A stretch of 9,619 nt of DNA from the NCBI RefSeq assembly GCF_021742065.1, contig NZ_JAKKIE010000089.1:1-9619 (forward strand), in the 5' to 3' direction. The notes under the pieces are model-generated. The model did not search any database, had not been told where the DNA came from, and saw nothing but the letters and a program-made list of their open reading frames with translations. Source of the stretch: Rhizorhapis sp. SPR117. GTDB lineage: Bacteria > Pseudomonadota > Alphaproteobacteria > Sphingomonadales > Sphingomonadaceae. The position numbers and the translations under genes are program-made. How positions within the stretch are numbered: the stretch's first letter is position 1; the number at the start of each line of letters is the position of its first letter. Below are positions 1 through 6,782 of this stretch, one piece after another.

Positions 1-10
1 TATTCCCCGA

Positions 11-50
11 GGCAACGGCTGAAGCCTCTTCCCGACTGAAGTCGGGGGGT
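11..50. mobile_element. Hairpin pair resembling an IS200/IS605 element end
   Basis: Two short hairpins sit side by side. GGCT-GA-AGCC lies at 17-26, and CCCGACT-GA-AGTCGGG at 31-46, followed by a run of G. Both close over the same GA dinucleotide. Subterminal hairpins of the form CCGACT..AGTCGG are typical of IS200/IS605 ends, where TnpA recognises them as single-stranded DNA. No tnpA or tnpB reading frame is visible, so at most the tip of such an element is inside the window. The pair could instead be an unrelated hairpin or terminator-like structure. The IS assignment is inference from shape only. Confidence 0.3.
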
Positions 51-79
51 TTCCTCCAAAAAGCGGGACACTAAATCAA

Positions 80-172
80 TTACGCAATGTCCCCCAGTTT
101 GCGGGCGACAGCGACGCGGGCGCATTTCATCCCTTTCGCTTCCGCCATACGCTTGCCCCACACCATAAAGGC
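80..172 (-). pseudogene. C-terminal scrap of an IS110-family transposase
   Basis: Read on the minus strand, the frame ending in TAA at 80-82 gives VWGKRMAEAKGMKCARVAVA followed by RKL. This matches the pattern near the C-terminus of IS110/IS116-type transposases (W-G-x-x-x-A-x-x-x-G-x-x-[KR]-A-[RK]-V-A-x-A-R-K-L). The family normally continues with a stretch like AVILHRMW, but here the frame runs into GDIA and stops, so both ends are cut. It abuts the istA remnant directly, which suggests one IS landed in or recombined with another. The rest of the transposase and its catalytic DEDD residues are absent. It cannot be functional. Confidence 0.5.
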
Positions 173-358
173 GCCCCTCGAGATCGGCGTCCGTCATCTG
201 AGCGACAGCCCCGACCAGGCGAACCGCCTCAGCGTGTCGCGGACCGTCGTAGGTCCAACCCCGACCCGCTCGCCAACCACCCGTGTCGAAAGCCCTGCAT
301 CCAGGCTCAAACGCAAAATCTCGCGCACATGGCGCATCGCAACCCTTCTCGTCGGCAT
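160..358 (-). pseudogene. istA: Truncated and frameshifted IS21-family transposase (IstA N-terminus)
   Basis: From ATG at 356-358 the minus strand encodes 54 residues beginning MPTRRVAMRHVREILRLSLD and continuing through a helix-turn-helix (AGLSTRVVGERVGVGPTTVR, then DTLRRFAWSGLS) before a TGA at 194-196. This is the characteristic DNA-binding start of IstA-type transposases. A GGGAGGAA ribosome binding site precedes the ATG. After the stop, a shifted frame reads MTDADLEGRLYG, which is the expected next IstA segment, so a small deletion removed a few residues and broke the frame. The match then ends at the IS110-like scrap. The DDE catalytic domain and istB are missing. It is a dead fragment marking an old transposition event downstream of the aldolase gene. 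Confidence 0.65.
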
Positions 359-498
359 CCATTTCCTCCCGGTCGGTATCGGCGGATCTTCATCTCACGG
401 AAACTCCATAGAACTTGGGGAACCCGACCCCGTTTTCAAAAAATTCGGCGCAACGATCGGCGGAGTACCCACCCAATATCTCGGCAACTACGCGTACA
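359..498 (-). mobile_element. Probable left-end region of the IS21-type element
   Basis: This segment lies between the aldolase stop and the istA start. It carries two direct copies of the 9-mer ATCGGCGGA (378-386 and 456-464; TCCGCCGAT on the minus strand), plus a related GCGCCGAATTTTTTG stretch on the minus strand. IS21 elements carry several short terminal repeats between their left tip and istA, and TCCGCCGAT-like repeats in this position fit that. The exact inverted-repeat tip and any target duplication cannot be fixed without the other end. The minus strand also has an open frame through 390-498 (ending GVSVR), but it has no start codon and may be chance. Confidence 0.4.
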
Positions 499-1533
499 TC
501 ATTTTCCGGCCGCCGAGCGTGCGAGGTCCAGCGCCACGTCCACGATCATGTCTTCCTGTCCCCCGACCAATCTACGGCGGCCAACTTCCATAAGGATTGA
601 ACGGGTATCGAGACCATGATCCGCTGCGGCTTTCTCGGCGTGACGCAGGAAGGATGAATAGACTCCCGCATGACCCAAGGTGAGCGTCTCGCGATCAACC
701 CGAACCGGTCTGTCCTGGAGGGGCCGGACGAGGCTCTCGGCTGCATCCATCAGAGCATTGAGATCGCACCCGTGCTGCCAGCCATACGAGTCGGCCACGG
801 CAATGAAGACCTCGAGCGGAGCATTGCCGGCTCCAGCGCCCATTCCCGCAAGGCTTCCATCAACTCGCACTGCCCCATTCTCCACCGCCACGATCGAGTT
901 TGCGACGCCAAGCGACAGATTATGATGAGCGTGGACGCCGCGTTGCGTCTCCGGCTTCAGAACACGCGCGTAAGCCTGCAGGCGAGCAGCATATTGTTGC
1001 ATGTTCATTGCGCCGCCGCTGTCGGTGACGTACACGCAATGCGCGCCGTATTCTTCCATCAGTTTCGCCTGTCCGGCGAGCGCTCCGGGTTCCAACATAT
1101 GGCTCATCATCAGAAAGCCTGATACGTCCATACCCAACCTTCGCGCAGCTTCGATATGCTGCTTCGATACGTCGGCTTCAGTGCAATGCGTGGCAACACG
1201 AACCGAGCGAACACCCAGGTCATAAGCAAGTTTGAGATCGTTCACGGTACCGATGCCGGGGAGCAGCAGCGTCGTCAGGACGGCGTGATCCAGAACCTCA
1301 GCGACCGCGCCGATCCACTCCCAGTCCGTATGGGCGCCGAAGCCGTAGTTGAAACTCGAGCCACTCAGTCCGTCGCCATGCGCGACCTCGATCGCGTCTA
1401 CTTTGGCGGCATCCAGTGCCTTGGCGATCTCCCGGACGTGATCGAGACCATATTGATGGCGGATCGCGTGCATCCCGTCACGCAGAGTCACGTCTTGGAT
1501 GTAAAGCTTGGTCCACGTTGGATCGAGACTCAT
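499..1533 (-). CDS. mhpE: 4-hydroxy-2-oxovalerate aldolase (MhpE/DmpG family)
   Basis: This 344-residue class II pyruvate aldolase splits 4-hydroxy-2-oxovalerate into pyruvate and acetaldehyde, near the end of meta-cleavage pathways. The N-terminus has [10 protein letters not shown], with Arg18, Asp19 and His22 matching the catalytic Arg, metal-binding Asp and catalytic His of DmpG one position on. The metal-binding pair is His201 and His203 in HAHHNLSLG, and GHAGVYSSF holds the Tyr292 equivalent. The C-terminal communication domain is present ([19 protein letters not shown]), and length is normal, so the gene is intact. In this family the aldolase forms a complex with the acylating dehydrogenase and channels acetaldehyde to it. 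The ATG overlaps the dehydrogenase stop by four bases (ATGA, 1530-1533), with AAGGAG just upstream, indicating coupled translation. IS debris begins immediately after its stop. Confidence 0.96.
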   Translation of the reverse strand: MSLDPTWTKLYIQDVTLRDGMHAIRHQYGLDHVREIAKALDAAKVDAIEVAHGDGLSGSSFNYGFGAHTDWEWIGAVAEVLDHAVLTTLLLPGIGTVNDLKLAYDLGVRSVRVATHCTEADVSKQHIEAARRLGMDVSGFLMMSHMLEPGALAGQAKLMEEYGAHCVYVTDSGGAMNMQQYAARLQAYARVLKPETQRGVHAHHNLSLGVANSIVAVENGAVRVDGSLAGMGAGAGNAPLEVFIAVADSYGWQHGCDLNALMDAAESLVRPLQDRPVRVDRETLTLGHAGVYSSFLRHAEKAAADHGLDTRSILMEVGRRRLVGGQEDMIVDVALDLARSAAGK

Positions 1534-2474
1534 ACTGCGACTCCTTGTCGAAGCCGCAGCGCTATCTTTTCGCCCGTCTTCATGGCTGCAGAAGTCATGA
1601 TATCGAGATTGCCGGCATAGGACGGAAGGTAATGCGCGGCTCCTTCGACTTCGAGAAAGATGGAAACCTTAAGGCCGGTGAACTCGCCATCCATCTCGGG
1701 AATTCTTAGCGGTCGGTTCGATCCGATATGTTCGAACTGCACCACTTGCTTGAGGCGGTACCCCGGCACATAGGTCCGGACCTCAGCGACCATGTCCTCG
1801 ACCGATTGCCGGATTGCTCCCCTATCACCATCCTCACAAAGACAATACACCGTGTCGCGCATGATGAGAGGCGGCTCGGCTGGATTGAGGACGATGATCG
1901 CCTTTCCTCTGCGCGCACCACCGATCTTTGCGATTGCTTGCGACGTGGTTTCCGTGAATTCGTCGATATTGGCCCGCGTTCCAGGGCCGGCACTTGCCGA
2001 GGCAATTGAGGCTACGATCTCCGCATAGTGAACCCTAGCCACCCGATTCACGGCATGAACGATGGGGATGGTGGCCTGCCCACCGCAGGTCACCATGTTG
2101 ACGTTTTCAGCGTCGAGATTATCGTCTCCGTTGACCGGAGGAACTGTGTACGGACCGATCGCCGCGGGCGTAAGGTCGATCATCCTCTTGCCTGCCCCAA
2201 GGACGATCTCACTATTGCGTCGATGTGCGCCGGCGCTGGTGGCATCGAACACGATCTTGATGTCGGCAAACTGGGCCATGGCAACCAGCCCGTGGATCCC
2301 TTCATGTGTCGTTGCAACACCTAGCCGGGATGCACATGCAAGACCGTCAGACTGAGGATCGATGCCGACCATCACGCACATTTCCAGCGTGTCGGAGAGC
2401 CGGATGATCTTCATCATCAAGTCTGTGCCGATATTTCCCGAGCCGATAATGGCAACCTTCGTCTTATCTGTCAC
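1530..2474 (-). CDS. mhpF: Acetaldehyde dehydrogenase, acylating (MhpF/DmpF family)
   Basis: This enzyme oxidises acetaldehyde to acetyl-CoA using NAD+ and CoA, working with the neighbouring aldolase. I choose GTG at 2472-2474, giving 314 residues starting [18 protein letters not shown], because it forms a GTGA overlap with the hydratase stop, has GGAG upstream, and matches the family length of about 312. An in-frame ATG at 2501 would add nine residues (MRFHLWRPR) not expected in the family. The Rossmann motif GSGNIG is at residues 11-16. The catalytic cysteine lies in [12 protein letters not shown] at about residue 130 (Cys132 in DmpF). FDATSAGAH and the PGYRLK and [20 protein letters not shown] segments are also as expected. 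The gene looks intact. Confidence 0.96.
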   Translation of the reverse strand: MTDKTKVAIIGSGNIGTDLMMKIIRLSDTLEMCVMVGIDPQSDGLACASRLGVATTHEGIHGLVAMAQFADIKIVFDATSAGAHRRNSEIVLGAGKRMIDLTPAAIGPYTVPPVNGDDNLDAENVNMVTCGGQATIPIVHAVNRVARVHYAEIVASIASASAGPGTRANIDEFTETTSQAIAKIGGARRGKAIIVLNPAEPPLIMRDTVYCLCEDGDRGAIRQSVEDMVAEVRTYVPGYRLKQVVQFEHIGSNRPLRIPEMDGEFTGLKVSIFLEVEGAAHYLPSYAGNLDIMTSAAMKTGEKIALRLRQGVAV

Positions 2475-3256
2475 ACGGGGTCTCCAAAGGTGAAACCGCA
2501 CTCGCCGATACCCTCGACCGAAGCCCGTACTCGGTCGCTTTGCGACAAGGTCACCATCGGGCCAAGCGCTCCTGCAAGGAGGATATCGCCCTTCAAAAGG
2601 GGCTGACCACGCTGGCTGAGAGTTCGCGCCAGCCAGGCAGCCGCGTTGAGGGGGTTACCCAGCGCTGCCCTCCCCACGCCCGTTGAGGAGACTTCGTCAT
2701 TGACCAGCATTGTCATCTGCACGCTCTCGAGTTCGAGCCCCTCAAGCGCATGTCCGTCTTCAGAAAGAACGAAGAAGGCCGAGGATCCGTTATCTGCCAC
2801 TGTGTCGGCGAAGGTAATTTTCCAATCCGCGATCCTGCTATCGACTATCTCGATCGCCGCATGCACGGATGCGACGGCGGCAGCGGCCTGCTCAGGTGTC
2901 GTTTCGGGATCGGCGAGGTCGTCCCCCAGCACGAAGGCGATTTCCGCCTCGACCTTGGGCTGGATCGTCCGCGTGGGATCGAGAGTGCCGCCGTTGGCAA
3001 TGCGCATGTCCTCAAACAGCACCCCGAAGTCCGGCTGATCAACCCCGAGCTGCTTTTGCACGGCTTCTGCCGTGAGGCCGACCTTGCGTCCGACAACTCG
3101 GCGTCCTTGTTTTTGCCAAAAGCGCGTGTTGATCTCCTGAACAGCGTAAGCGCCTTCCGCGTCAATGGGGTCAAGAAAATCTCGCAGCGGCGCGATGACT
3201 TTGCCGCTGTAGGCGTCGCGCAACATCTGCGCCGCTTGCTCATGAGTACTTTTCAT
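2471..3256 (-). CDS. mhpD: 2-hydroxypenta-2,4-dienoate (2-oxopent-4-enoate) hydratase, MhpD family
   Basis: This hydratase adds water to 2-hydroxypenta-2,4-dienoate to give 4-hydroxy-2-oxovalerate, the aldolase substrate. The chosen start is ATG at 3254-3256, giving 261 residues ([16 protein letters not shown]), the usual MhpD length. A further in-frame ATG at 3313 would add 19 residues unlike the family. GRKVGLT (56-62), the metal-binding KVEAEIAF with Glu103 and Glu105, and AAIEIVDSR with Glu136 are present, as are [11 protein letters not shown] and [11 protein letters not shown]. The related decarboxylase of the 4-oxalocrotonate branch shares the fold, so that activity cannot be fully excluded, but the two partners downstream favour the hydratase. 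Its stop overlaps the dehydrogenase GTG. The SD upstream is weak (a GGACGGAA stretch). It is the first gene of the three-gene block. Confidence 0.93.
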   Translation of the reverse strand: MKSTHEQAAQMLRDAYSGKVIAPLRDFLDPIDAEGAYAVQEINTRFWQKQGRRVVGRKVGLTAEAVQKQLGVDQPDFGVLFEDMRIANGGTLDPTRTIQPKVEAEIAFVLGDDLADPETTPEQAAAAVASVHAAIEIVDSRIADWKITFADTVADNGSSAFFVLSEDGHALEGLELESVQMTMLVNDEVSSTGVGRAALGNPLNAAAWLARTLSQRGQPLLKGDILLAGALGPMVTLSQSDRVRASVEGIGECGFTFGDPV

Positions 3257-3420
3257 AATTGTTTCCGTCCGACGTGTGACCCTACCGCTTTTTACGGATA
3301 TTAATAGAGTCACAGCAATGGCTCTCCATCCGCTACTCCCACCTTGTGATAGACAGGCGCGGACAATTTCGAATGTGATTGAGGCGAGTGGAGGCGGGAG
3401 GATCTAACTCCCAAGAATAA

Positions 3421-3437
3421 TGGGCACTTGCTGCCCA
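3421..3437 (-). terminator. Small hairpin, possible weak terminator after the CoA-transferase
   Basis: TGGGCA (3421-3426) and TGCCCA (3432-3437) form a perfect 6-bp stem around a 5-base loop. On the minus strand the stem is followed by TTATTCTT, a T-rich but interrupted tail. This lies about 165 bases past the CoA-transferase stop, so it could end or weaken read-through towards the hydratase. The stem is short and the tail imperfect, so it may equally be a protein-binding site or chance. Confidence 0.25.
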
Positions 3438-3449
3438 AGCGGGAAGTAT

Positions 3450-3467
3450 ATCTTCATCCTTGAAGAT
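3450..3467. repeat. Perfect 18-bp inverted repeat (7-bp arms)
   Basis: ATCTTCA (3450-3456) is followed by TCCT and its exact reverse complement TGAAGAT (3461-3467). It lies 12 bases from the hairpin at 3421-3437, in the gap upstream of the hydratase block. The stop codon of the unrecognised frame ADLDLFDQ... falls inside it. There is no T tract on either side, so a terminator is unlikely. A regulator operator or an RNA processing stem is possible. Confidence 0.35.
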
Positions 3468-3600
3468 TGTCGAAGAAGGGCCGCGGATCATGTGCCTGAT
3501 CGAACAGATCGAGGTCGGCGCGGTCAGGGTCCGCCACGCGTGTCTGCGCCCGCGTGGACCCGAGCGGATCCGAACCGCTGGTGGTATTCCCCCCCTGACG

Positions 3601-4806
3601 TCATCCCCCCACGGCCCCGGCCTTCCGAAGCGAAGCGATCTCCTCAGCATGGAAGCCTGCCTCTTCCAAAACCTCGAGGCTGTGCGCGCCGAGCCGGGGA
3701 CCGGGATTGCCGATCTCCCCGGGCGTAACCGAGAAATCGGTCGGGATGCCCGGAAAGCGCACCATCCCATGCTCCGTCTCCCGCCGCACCCAGAAACCGG
3801 CTTCCTCCAGATGATCATCGTGGAGCAGGTCGGTCAGGCTTCGGAGCGGCATTGCAGGCAGCTGGGCCGCGCGGAAGACCTCCATCCACTCGTCCGTCGT
3901 CCGCCTCTCGATGAGCGCGGAGACGCGGCCAAGCACGGCGCGGATATTCTCGGTTCGGCAGCGGATGTTCGCGAACATCGGATCCTTCGACCATTCCGGG
4001 TTGCCGATCACGTCGAAGAAAGCGCGCCAATGCTTGTCGGTGTAGATCATGACCGCGATGTAGCCGTCCCTCGTCCGGTAGGGCTGGCGTTCAGTGGCGA
4101 CGATGCGGGGATATTCGGGTGGGCCAATCGGTGGCTCGAACAGAGAGCCGCCCAGGTGTTCGGTCATCGCAAACGAGACCATTGTCTCGAACATGGGAAC
4201 TTCGATCTCCTGTCCTACCCCCGTCCTTTCGCGCGCATAGAGGGCGGCGAGGACGGCATAAGCGGCGGTGAGGCCAGCAACCTTGTCGGCCACTACCGTG
4301 GCGAGATAGGTAGGAGTTCCACCGCTGAGGCGCGCCTGCAGATCGGCAAGCCCGGAGACCGCTTGGATGATGTCATCATAAGCAGGGTAATTGGCGTAGC
4401 GGCCCCGCCGACCAAAGCCGTAGAGATTGGCGTAGACGAGACGCGGATTAGCTTCCGCCATTGCCGCATAAGCTAGGCCCAGACGCCGGATTGCCTGCGC
4501 CCGCATCGAATGGATGAAGATATCCGCCTGGCGGCACAGGCGCAGCAGCACCTGCCTGGCGGCGAGCTGTTTCAGGTCGAGCACGAGGCTGCGCTTGCCT
4601 CGGTTCAAGTTCATGAACATGCCACCGCAGTCCGGCGTCGGGCCGGGCGGCAAATAGCGGGTCGTATCCCCTTCGGGGCTTTCAACCTTGATGACGTCGG
4701 CGCCGAGATCGGCAAAAATTTGCGTAGTATAGGGACCCATCAGCACGCTCGTCAGGTCGATGACCTTAAGGCCTGCTAAAGGCCCGCGGCCTTTGCTCCG
4801 GCTCAT
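3601..4806 (-). CDS. Family III CoA-transferase (CaiB/BaiF type)
   Basis: This 401-residue cytoplasmic enzyme of the CaiB/BaiF (formyl-CoA transferase-like) family moves CoA from an acyl-CoA donor to a carboxylic acid through an aspartyl-anhydride intermediate. The N-terminus GLKVIDLTSVLMGPYTTQ, then ADLGADVIKVESPEGD and NLNRGKRSLVLDLK, are diagnostic. PAYDDIIQAVSGLA precedes the catalytic Asp174 in VVADKVAGLTAA. The C-terminal helix segment ending LRKAGAVGG is normal for the family, so the gene is complete. The ATG overlaps the stop of an upstream tail as ATGA (4803-4806), implying coupled translation. The substrate cannot be told from sequence. Context suggests an aromatic or ring-cleavage-derived acid. 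It is not a two-subunit (PcaIJ-type) transferase. Confidence 0.93.
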   Translation of the reverse strand: MSRSKGRGPLAGLKVIDLTSVLMGPYTTQIFADLGADVIKVESPEGDTTRYLPPGPTPDCGGMFMNLNRGKRSLVLDLKQLAARQVLLRLCRQADIFIHSMRAQAIRRLGLAYAAMAEANPRLVYANLYGFGRRGRYANYPAYDDIIQAVSGLADLQARLSGGTPTYLATVVADKVAGLTAAYAVLAALYARERTGVGQEIEVPMFETMVSFAMTEHLGGSLFEPPIGPPEYPRIVATERQPYRTRDGYIAVMIYTDKHWRAFFDVIGNPEWSKDPMFANIRCRTENIRAVLGRVSALIERRTTDEWMEVFRAAQLPAMPLRSLTDLLHDDHLEEAGFWVRRETEHGMVRFPGIPTDFSVTPGEIGNPGPRLGAHSLEVLEEAGFHAEEIASLRKAGAVGG

Positions 4807-5000
4807 TCCGCCGGCGCTCCGGCAGCGCTTAGGTCGGCTTTCCTCTCGAAGAGCATCGCGCCTGCAGATGAGACGAGACGTAAGCCCCGGTCCTCTACCA
4901 GCGTTACCTGAGGTAAGGCTCGGCGCTCTGTTGCGCGCTCAGGTACTGCCGCTGCCATCACGATCTGCAGCCGGTAGCCCCCTTCTTCTCCACGCATACA
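4803..5000 (-). other. Unrecognised coding tail overlapping the CoA-transferase start
   Basis: The minus-strand frame ending in TGA at 4803-4805 gives a plausible protein end, EEGGYRLQIVMAAAVPE then LPQVTLVEDRGLRLVSS and a closing AAGAPAE. It overlaps the CoA-transferase ATG by four bases, the arrangement typical of translationally coupled genes. Upstream it runs into the decayed TetR region, and no start codon with a good ribosome binding site is evident beyond an ATG at about 4998. I do not recognise the product. It may be the C-terminus of the broken regulator or of a separate truncated gene. In a third frame between about 5040 and 5190, EFLVDEETIEPVLDNAEPQI also looks protein-like, pointing to more than one frameshift in this stretch. 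Confidence 0.3.
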
Positions 5001-5179
5001 AGGTGCAGCTGGAATTATCCTATCTTCCACACAATCCTGCTGCGGGCGATTCGAAGCGGCATGATGCATTCGGCTTGAGTCTTTCGTGACGCGGGCGGCG
5101 CAGAACCTGCCGCACGATCTGCGGCTCAGCATTGTCGAGCACTGGCTCGATCGTCTCCTCGTCGACCAGAAATTCGGAG

Positions 5180-5474
5180 ACCGGGGGTGGTTTCGTCGAC
5201 GGCGCACCGGAACGGGCGGAGGCGCTTCTCCTAGAGTTCGCCCATGGTCGACTGCATGCGCCCGGTCATTTTTTAAATGATGGAGCATAGCGCCGTGAGA
5301 CAAGCCGGCGTCGGCCGCGACCTTCGTAGTTGTCGTGTCGGAATAGCCAAATTGACGAGGCAGCGGATCGTCGCCTCCCTTAACGGAGTGCGAGTCTGTG
5401 CGCGTTTTGGGTGCCGGCTGAGTTAGCTCCACAGCCCGAGGAGACACGAAGCTTTTTAGAATGGGTCTTGCCAT
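5180..5474 (-). pseudogene. TetR-family regulator, frameshifted remnant
   Basis: The start is ATG at 5472-5474, 25 bases past the Rieske gene stop, reading MARPILKSFVSPRAVELTQP. The first DNA-binding helix is in another frame as EATIRCLVN (about 5351-5379). The recognition part returns to the first frame as FGYSDTTTTKVAADAGLSHG then AMLHH, an unmistakable TetR helix-turn-helix. The next segment needs a third frame, MQSTMGEL-stop-EKRLRPFRCAVD, with TAG at 5231-5233 where an aromatic residue is usual. At least three frame changes and one stop are therefore needed, and the ligand-binding domain is not recognisable. It probably once regulated the adjacent oxygenase genes. A sequencing artefact is unlikely with so many lesions, but is not excluded. 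Confidence 0.75.
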
Positions 5475-5499
5475 GTATGAAGTAGGCCGCTCAGCGCCA

Positions 5500-6726
5500 T
5501 CAGCTCGAAAATGCATCGCGGCCCCCGTCGCTCGCGGGGCTGTCCTCGCTTGCCAGGCGCTTGTTAACCTGATGATGAAGATACGCGACCCGCGCTTCGC
5601 TTCGGCTGAGCGGAAATTCATCTATGACACCTGAGGAAATGCTTTGCTGCACATGCTCGAAGGCGAACAGATCTTGTAGAAACGTATCACGAACGAGGGA
5701 GAGATAATATTCTTGTGCGAACCGTTCGCCGGCATTTCGGGGCGCGCGCTCATACCGCCGATACTCGAACACAGACTTTGTCGCGGAGACGGGCCAAAAC
5801 CACCAAACGTTGTAGCTGTTCGGATGGGCCTGGATAAGGAAGTTCGGGAACAGCATCACACTGTCCAGCGCCCAGTGGTCGTCCTGGGTGGGATTCAGAT
5901 TCTTGCCGATGCTGAACGGCTGGGGCGGGAGGCTGCCGGCGACATTCGGTCCACCCAAAATCTTCCCAATTGGCGGATGCCGGGGTGACGGATTGCTCGT
6001 GATCGAACAGACGCAATGGGGCTCCCACCACCGATGCCAGCCCAACCGGCCGAAACGATTGTCCGGCGCCAGAAATGAGTCTGCTACCGTAGTCCGATGG
6101 GAAAACGCAAAATGATATTGTTCGAGAAAGCCATCGAAGCAAATTTTCCAGTTGGCTTCGACATCAGATTTGAAAGACCACGTGACGTTGAGCTCCTGAA
6201 AGTCGAAACTGTCGAAAAACCCGTATAAGTCTCCCAGGTACTCCTTGAGCGACGTGGTGATTTCATTCCCAAGATGGACGAAGACGAAGCCGTTCCACGT
6301 GTCGACGTGAACAGGGATAAGCCCCAGTTGGGCCTTGTCCAAATCAACGAAGGATTCCTCATCGGGGACCCCTCGCAGGTTACCATCGCAATCGTAGGTC
6401 CAGCCGTGAAACGTGCAGGTGAAAGTCCGGGCCCGCCCTGCTGCCGCGCAGGCGATCTTGTTTCCGCGATGCCTGCATATGTTGCGAAAACCCTTGATCC
6501 CATCCTTCGTATTAACGACCAGGATAGAGGCGTTTCCAAAAGGAAGATCCTTGCTGATATAGCTTCCGATTTCGGGAAGCTCCTGTGTTCTCCCAAGCAG
6601 TATCCAATTATTTACAAAGCATCGATCAAGCTCTTTTCTGAAGTATTCCGGAGATTTCATCGACTCTGACGAAATCTCAAGAGGAAAGGCGGGGTCACCT
6701 TCGGTCAATTTCTTTTCCTTCTGCAT
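5500..6726 (-). CDS. Rieske non-heme iron oxygenase, catalytic (alpha) subunit
   Basis: This 408-residue ring-hydroxylating or related oxygenase activates O2 at a mononuclear iron, fed by a Rieske 2Fe-2S cluster. The Rieske motif is Cys84-Arg-His86, then 17 residues, then Cys104-x2-His107 (CRHRGN ... CTFHGW). The iron site is NWKICFDGFLEQYHFAFSH, with His205 and His210. The third ligand is probably Asp352 in QDLFAFEHVQQSISSG. At the bridging position three residues before His205 there is Glu202, not the Asp of naphthalene dioxygenase; CntA/choline-monooxygenase-like enzymes also have Glu here. Length is normal, and GGAG precedes the ATG. No beta subunit, ferredoxin or reductase is nearby, so it may be an alpha-only enzyme using partners encoded elsewhere. 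Substrate is unknown. The C-terminal tail after VNKRL is polar and probably disordered. Confidence 0.93.
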   Translation of the reverse strand: MQKEKKLTEGDPAFPLEISSESMKSPEYFRKELDRCFVNNWILLGRTQELPEIGSYISKDLPFGNASILVVNTKDGIKGFRNICRHRGNKIACAAAGRARTFTCTFHGWTYDCDGNLRGVPDEESFVDLDKAQLGLIPVHVDTWNGFVFVHLGNEITTSLKEYLGDLYGFFDSFDFQELNVTWSFKSDVEANWKICFDGFLEQYHFAFSHRTTVADSFLAPDNRFGRLGWHRWWEPHCVCSITSNPSPRHPPIGKILGGPNVAGSLPPQPFSIGKNLNPTQDDHWALDSVMLFPNFLIQAHPNSYNVWWFWPVSATKSVFEYRRYERAPRNAGERFAQEYYLSLVRDTFLQDLFAFEHVQQSISSGVIDEFPLSRSEARVAYLHHQVNKRLASEDSPASDGGRDAFSS

Positions 6727-6782
6727 TTCTTCTCTCCAATCCGATGCTCTCAGTCTGAGTGAGCGTTGCTGTTGTTTCGGAT

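Larger units (their letters stand above)
3257..3600. other. Gap between CoA-transferase and hydratase
   Basis: This 344-base gap breaks the otherwise tight minus-strand gene order. It contains two closely spaced inverted repeats (3421-3437 and 3450-3467, listed separately) and a third, looser one (GGGAG at 3396-3400 with CTCCC at 3408-3412). Next to the CoA-transferase stop, an ATG overlapping it as ATGA (3601-3604) opens a short minus-strand frame (MTSGGEYHQRFGSARVHAGA) that soon stops. A different frame continues as RVADPDRADLDLFDQAHDP and ends at TGA 3454-3456, with GC-rich third positions. That pattern is compatible with a short gene broken by a frameshift, but I do not recognise the product. 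I see no convincing -35/-10 pair ahead of the hydratase. Confidence 0.5.

Noticed and set aside
390..498. Minus-strand frame after the aldolase stop that looks like a CaiB-type C-terminus
   Set aside because: It has no start codon, and the segment carries IS21-like repeats that explain it better.
87..593. Plus-strand frame of 168 codons
   Set aside because: It is antisense to istA and IS110 remnants and the aldolase end, and lacks any family pattern.
3460..4476. Long plus-strand open frame of 338 codons
   Set aside because: It lies antisense to the CoA-transferase, whose motifs are unmistakable; long antisense frames are common in GC-rich genes and this one has no family features.
4803..5621. 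Single minus-strand gene of 272 codons
   Set aside because: Only pieces are protein-like: its first part lies within the Rieske gene, its middle is one frame of a broken TetR gene and its end an unrelated tail. It is not one protein.
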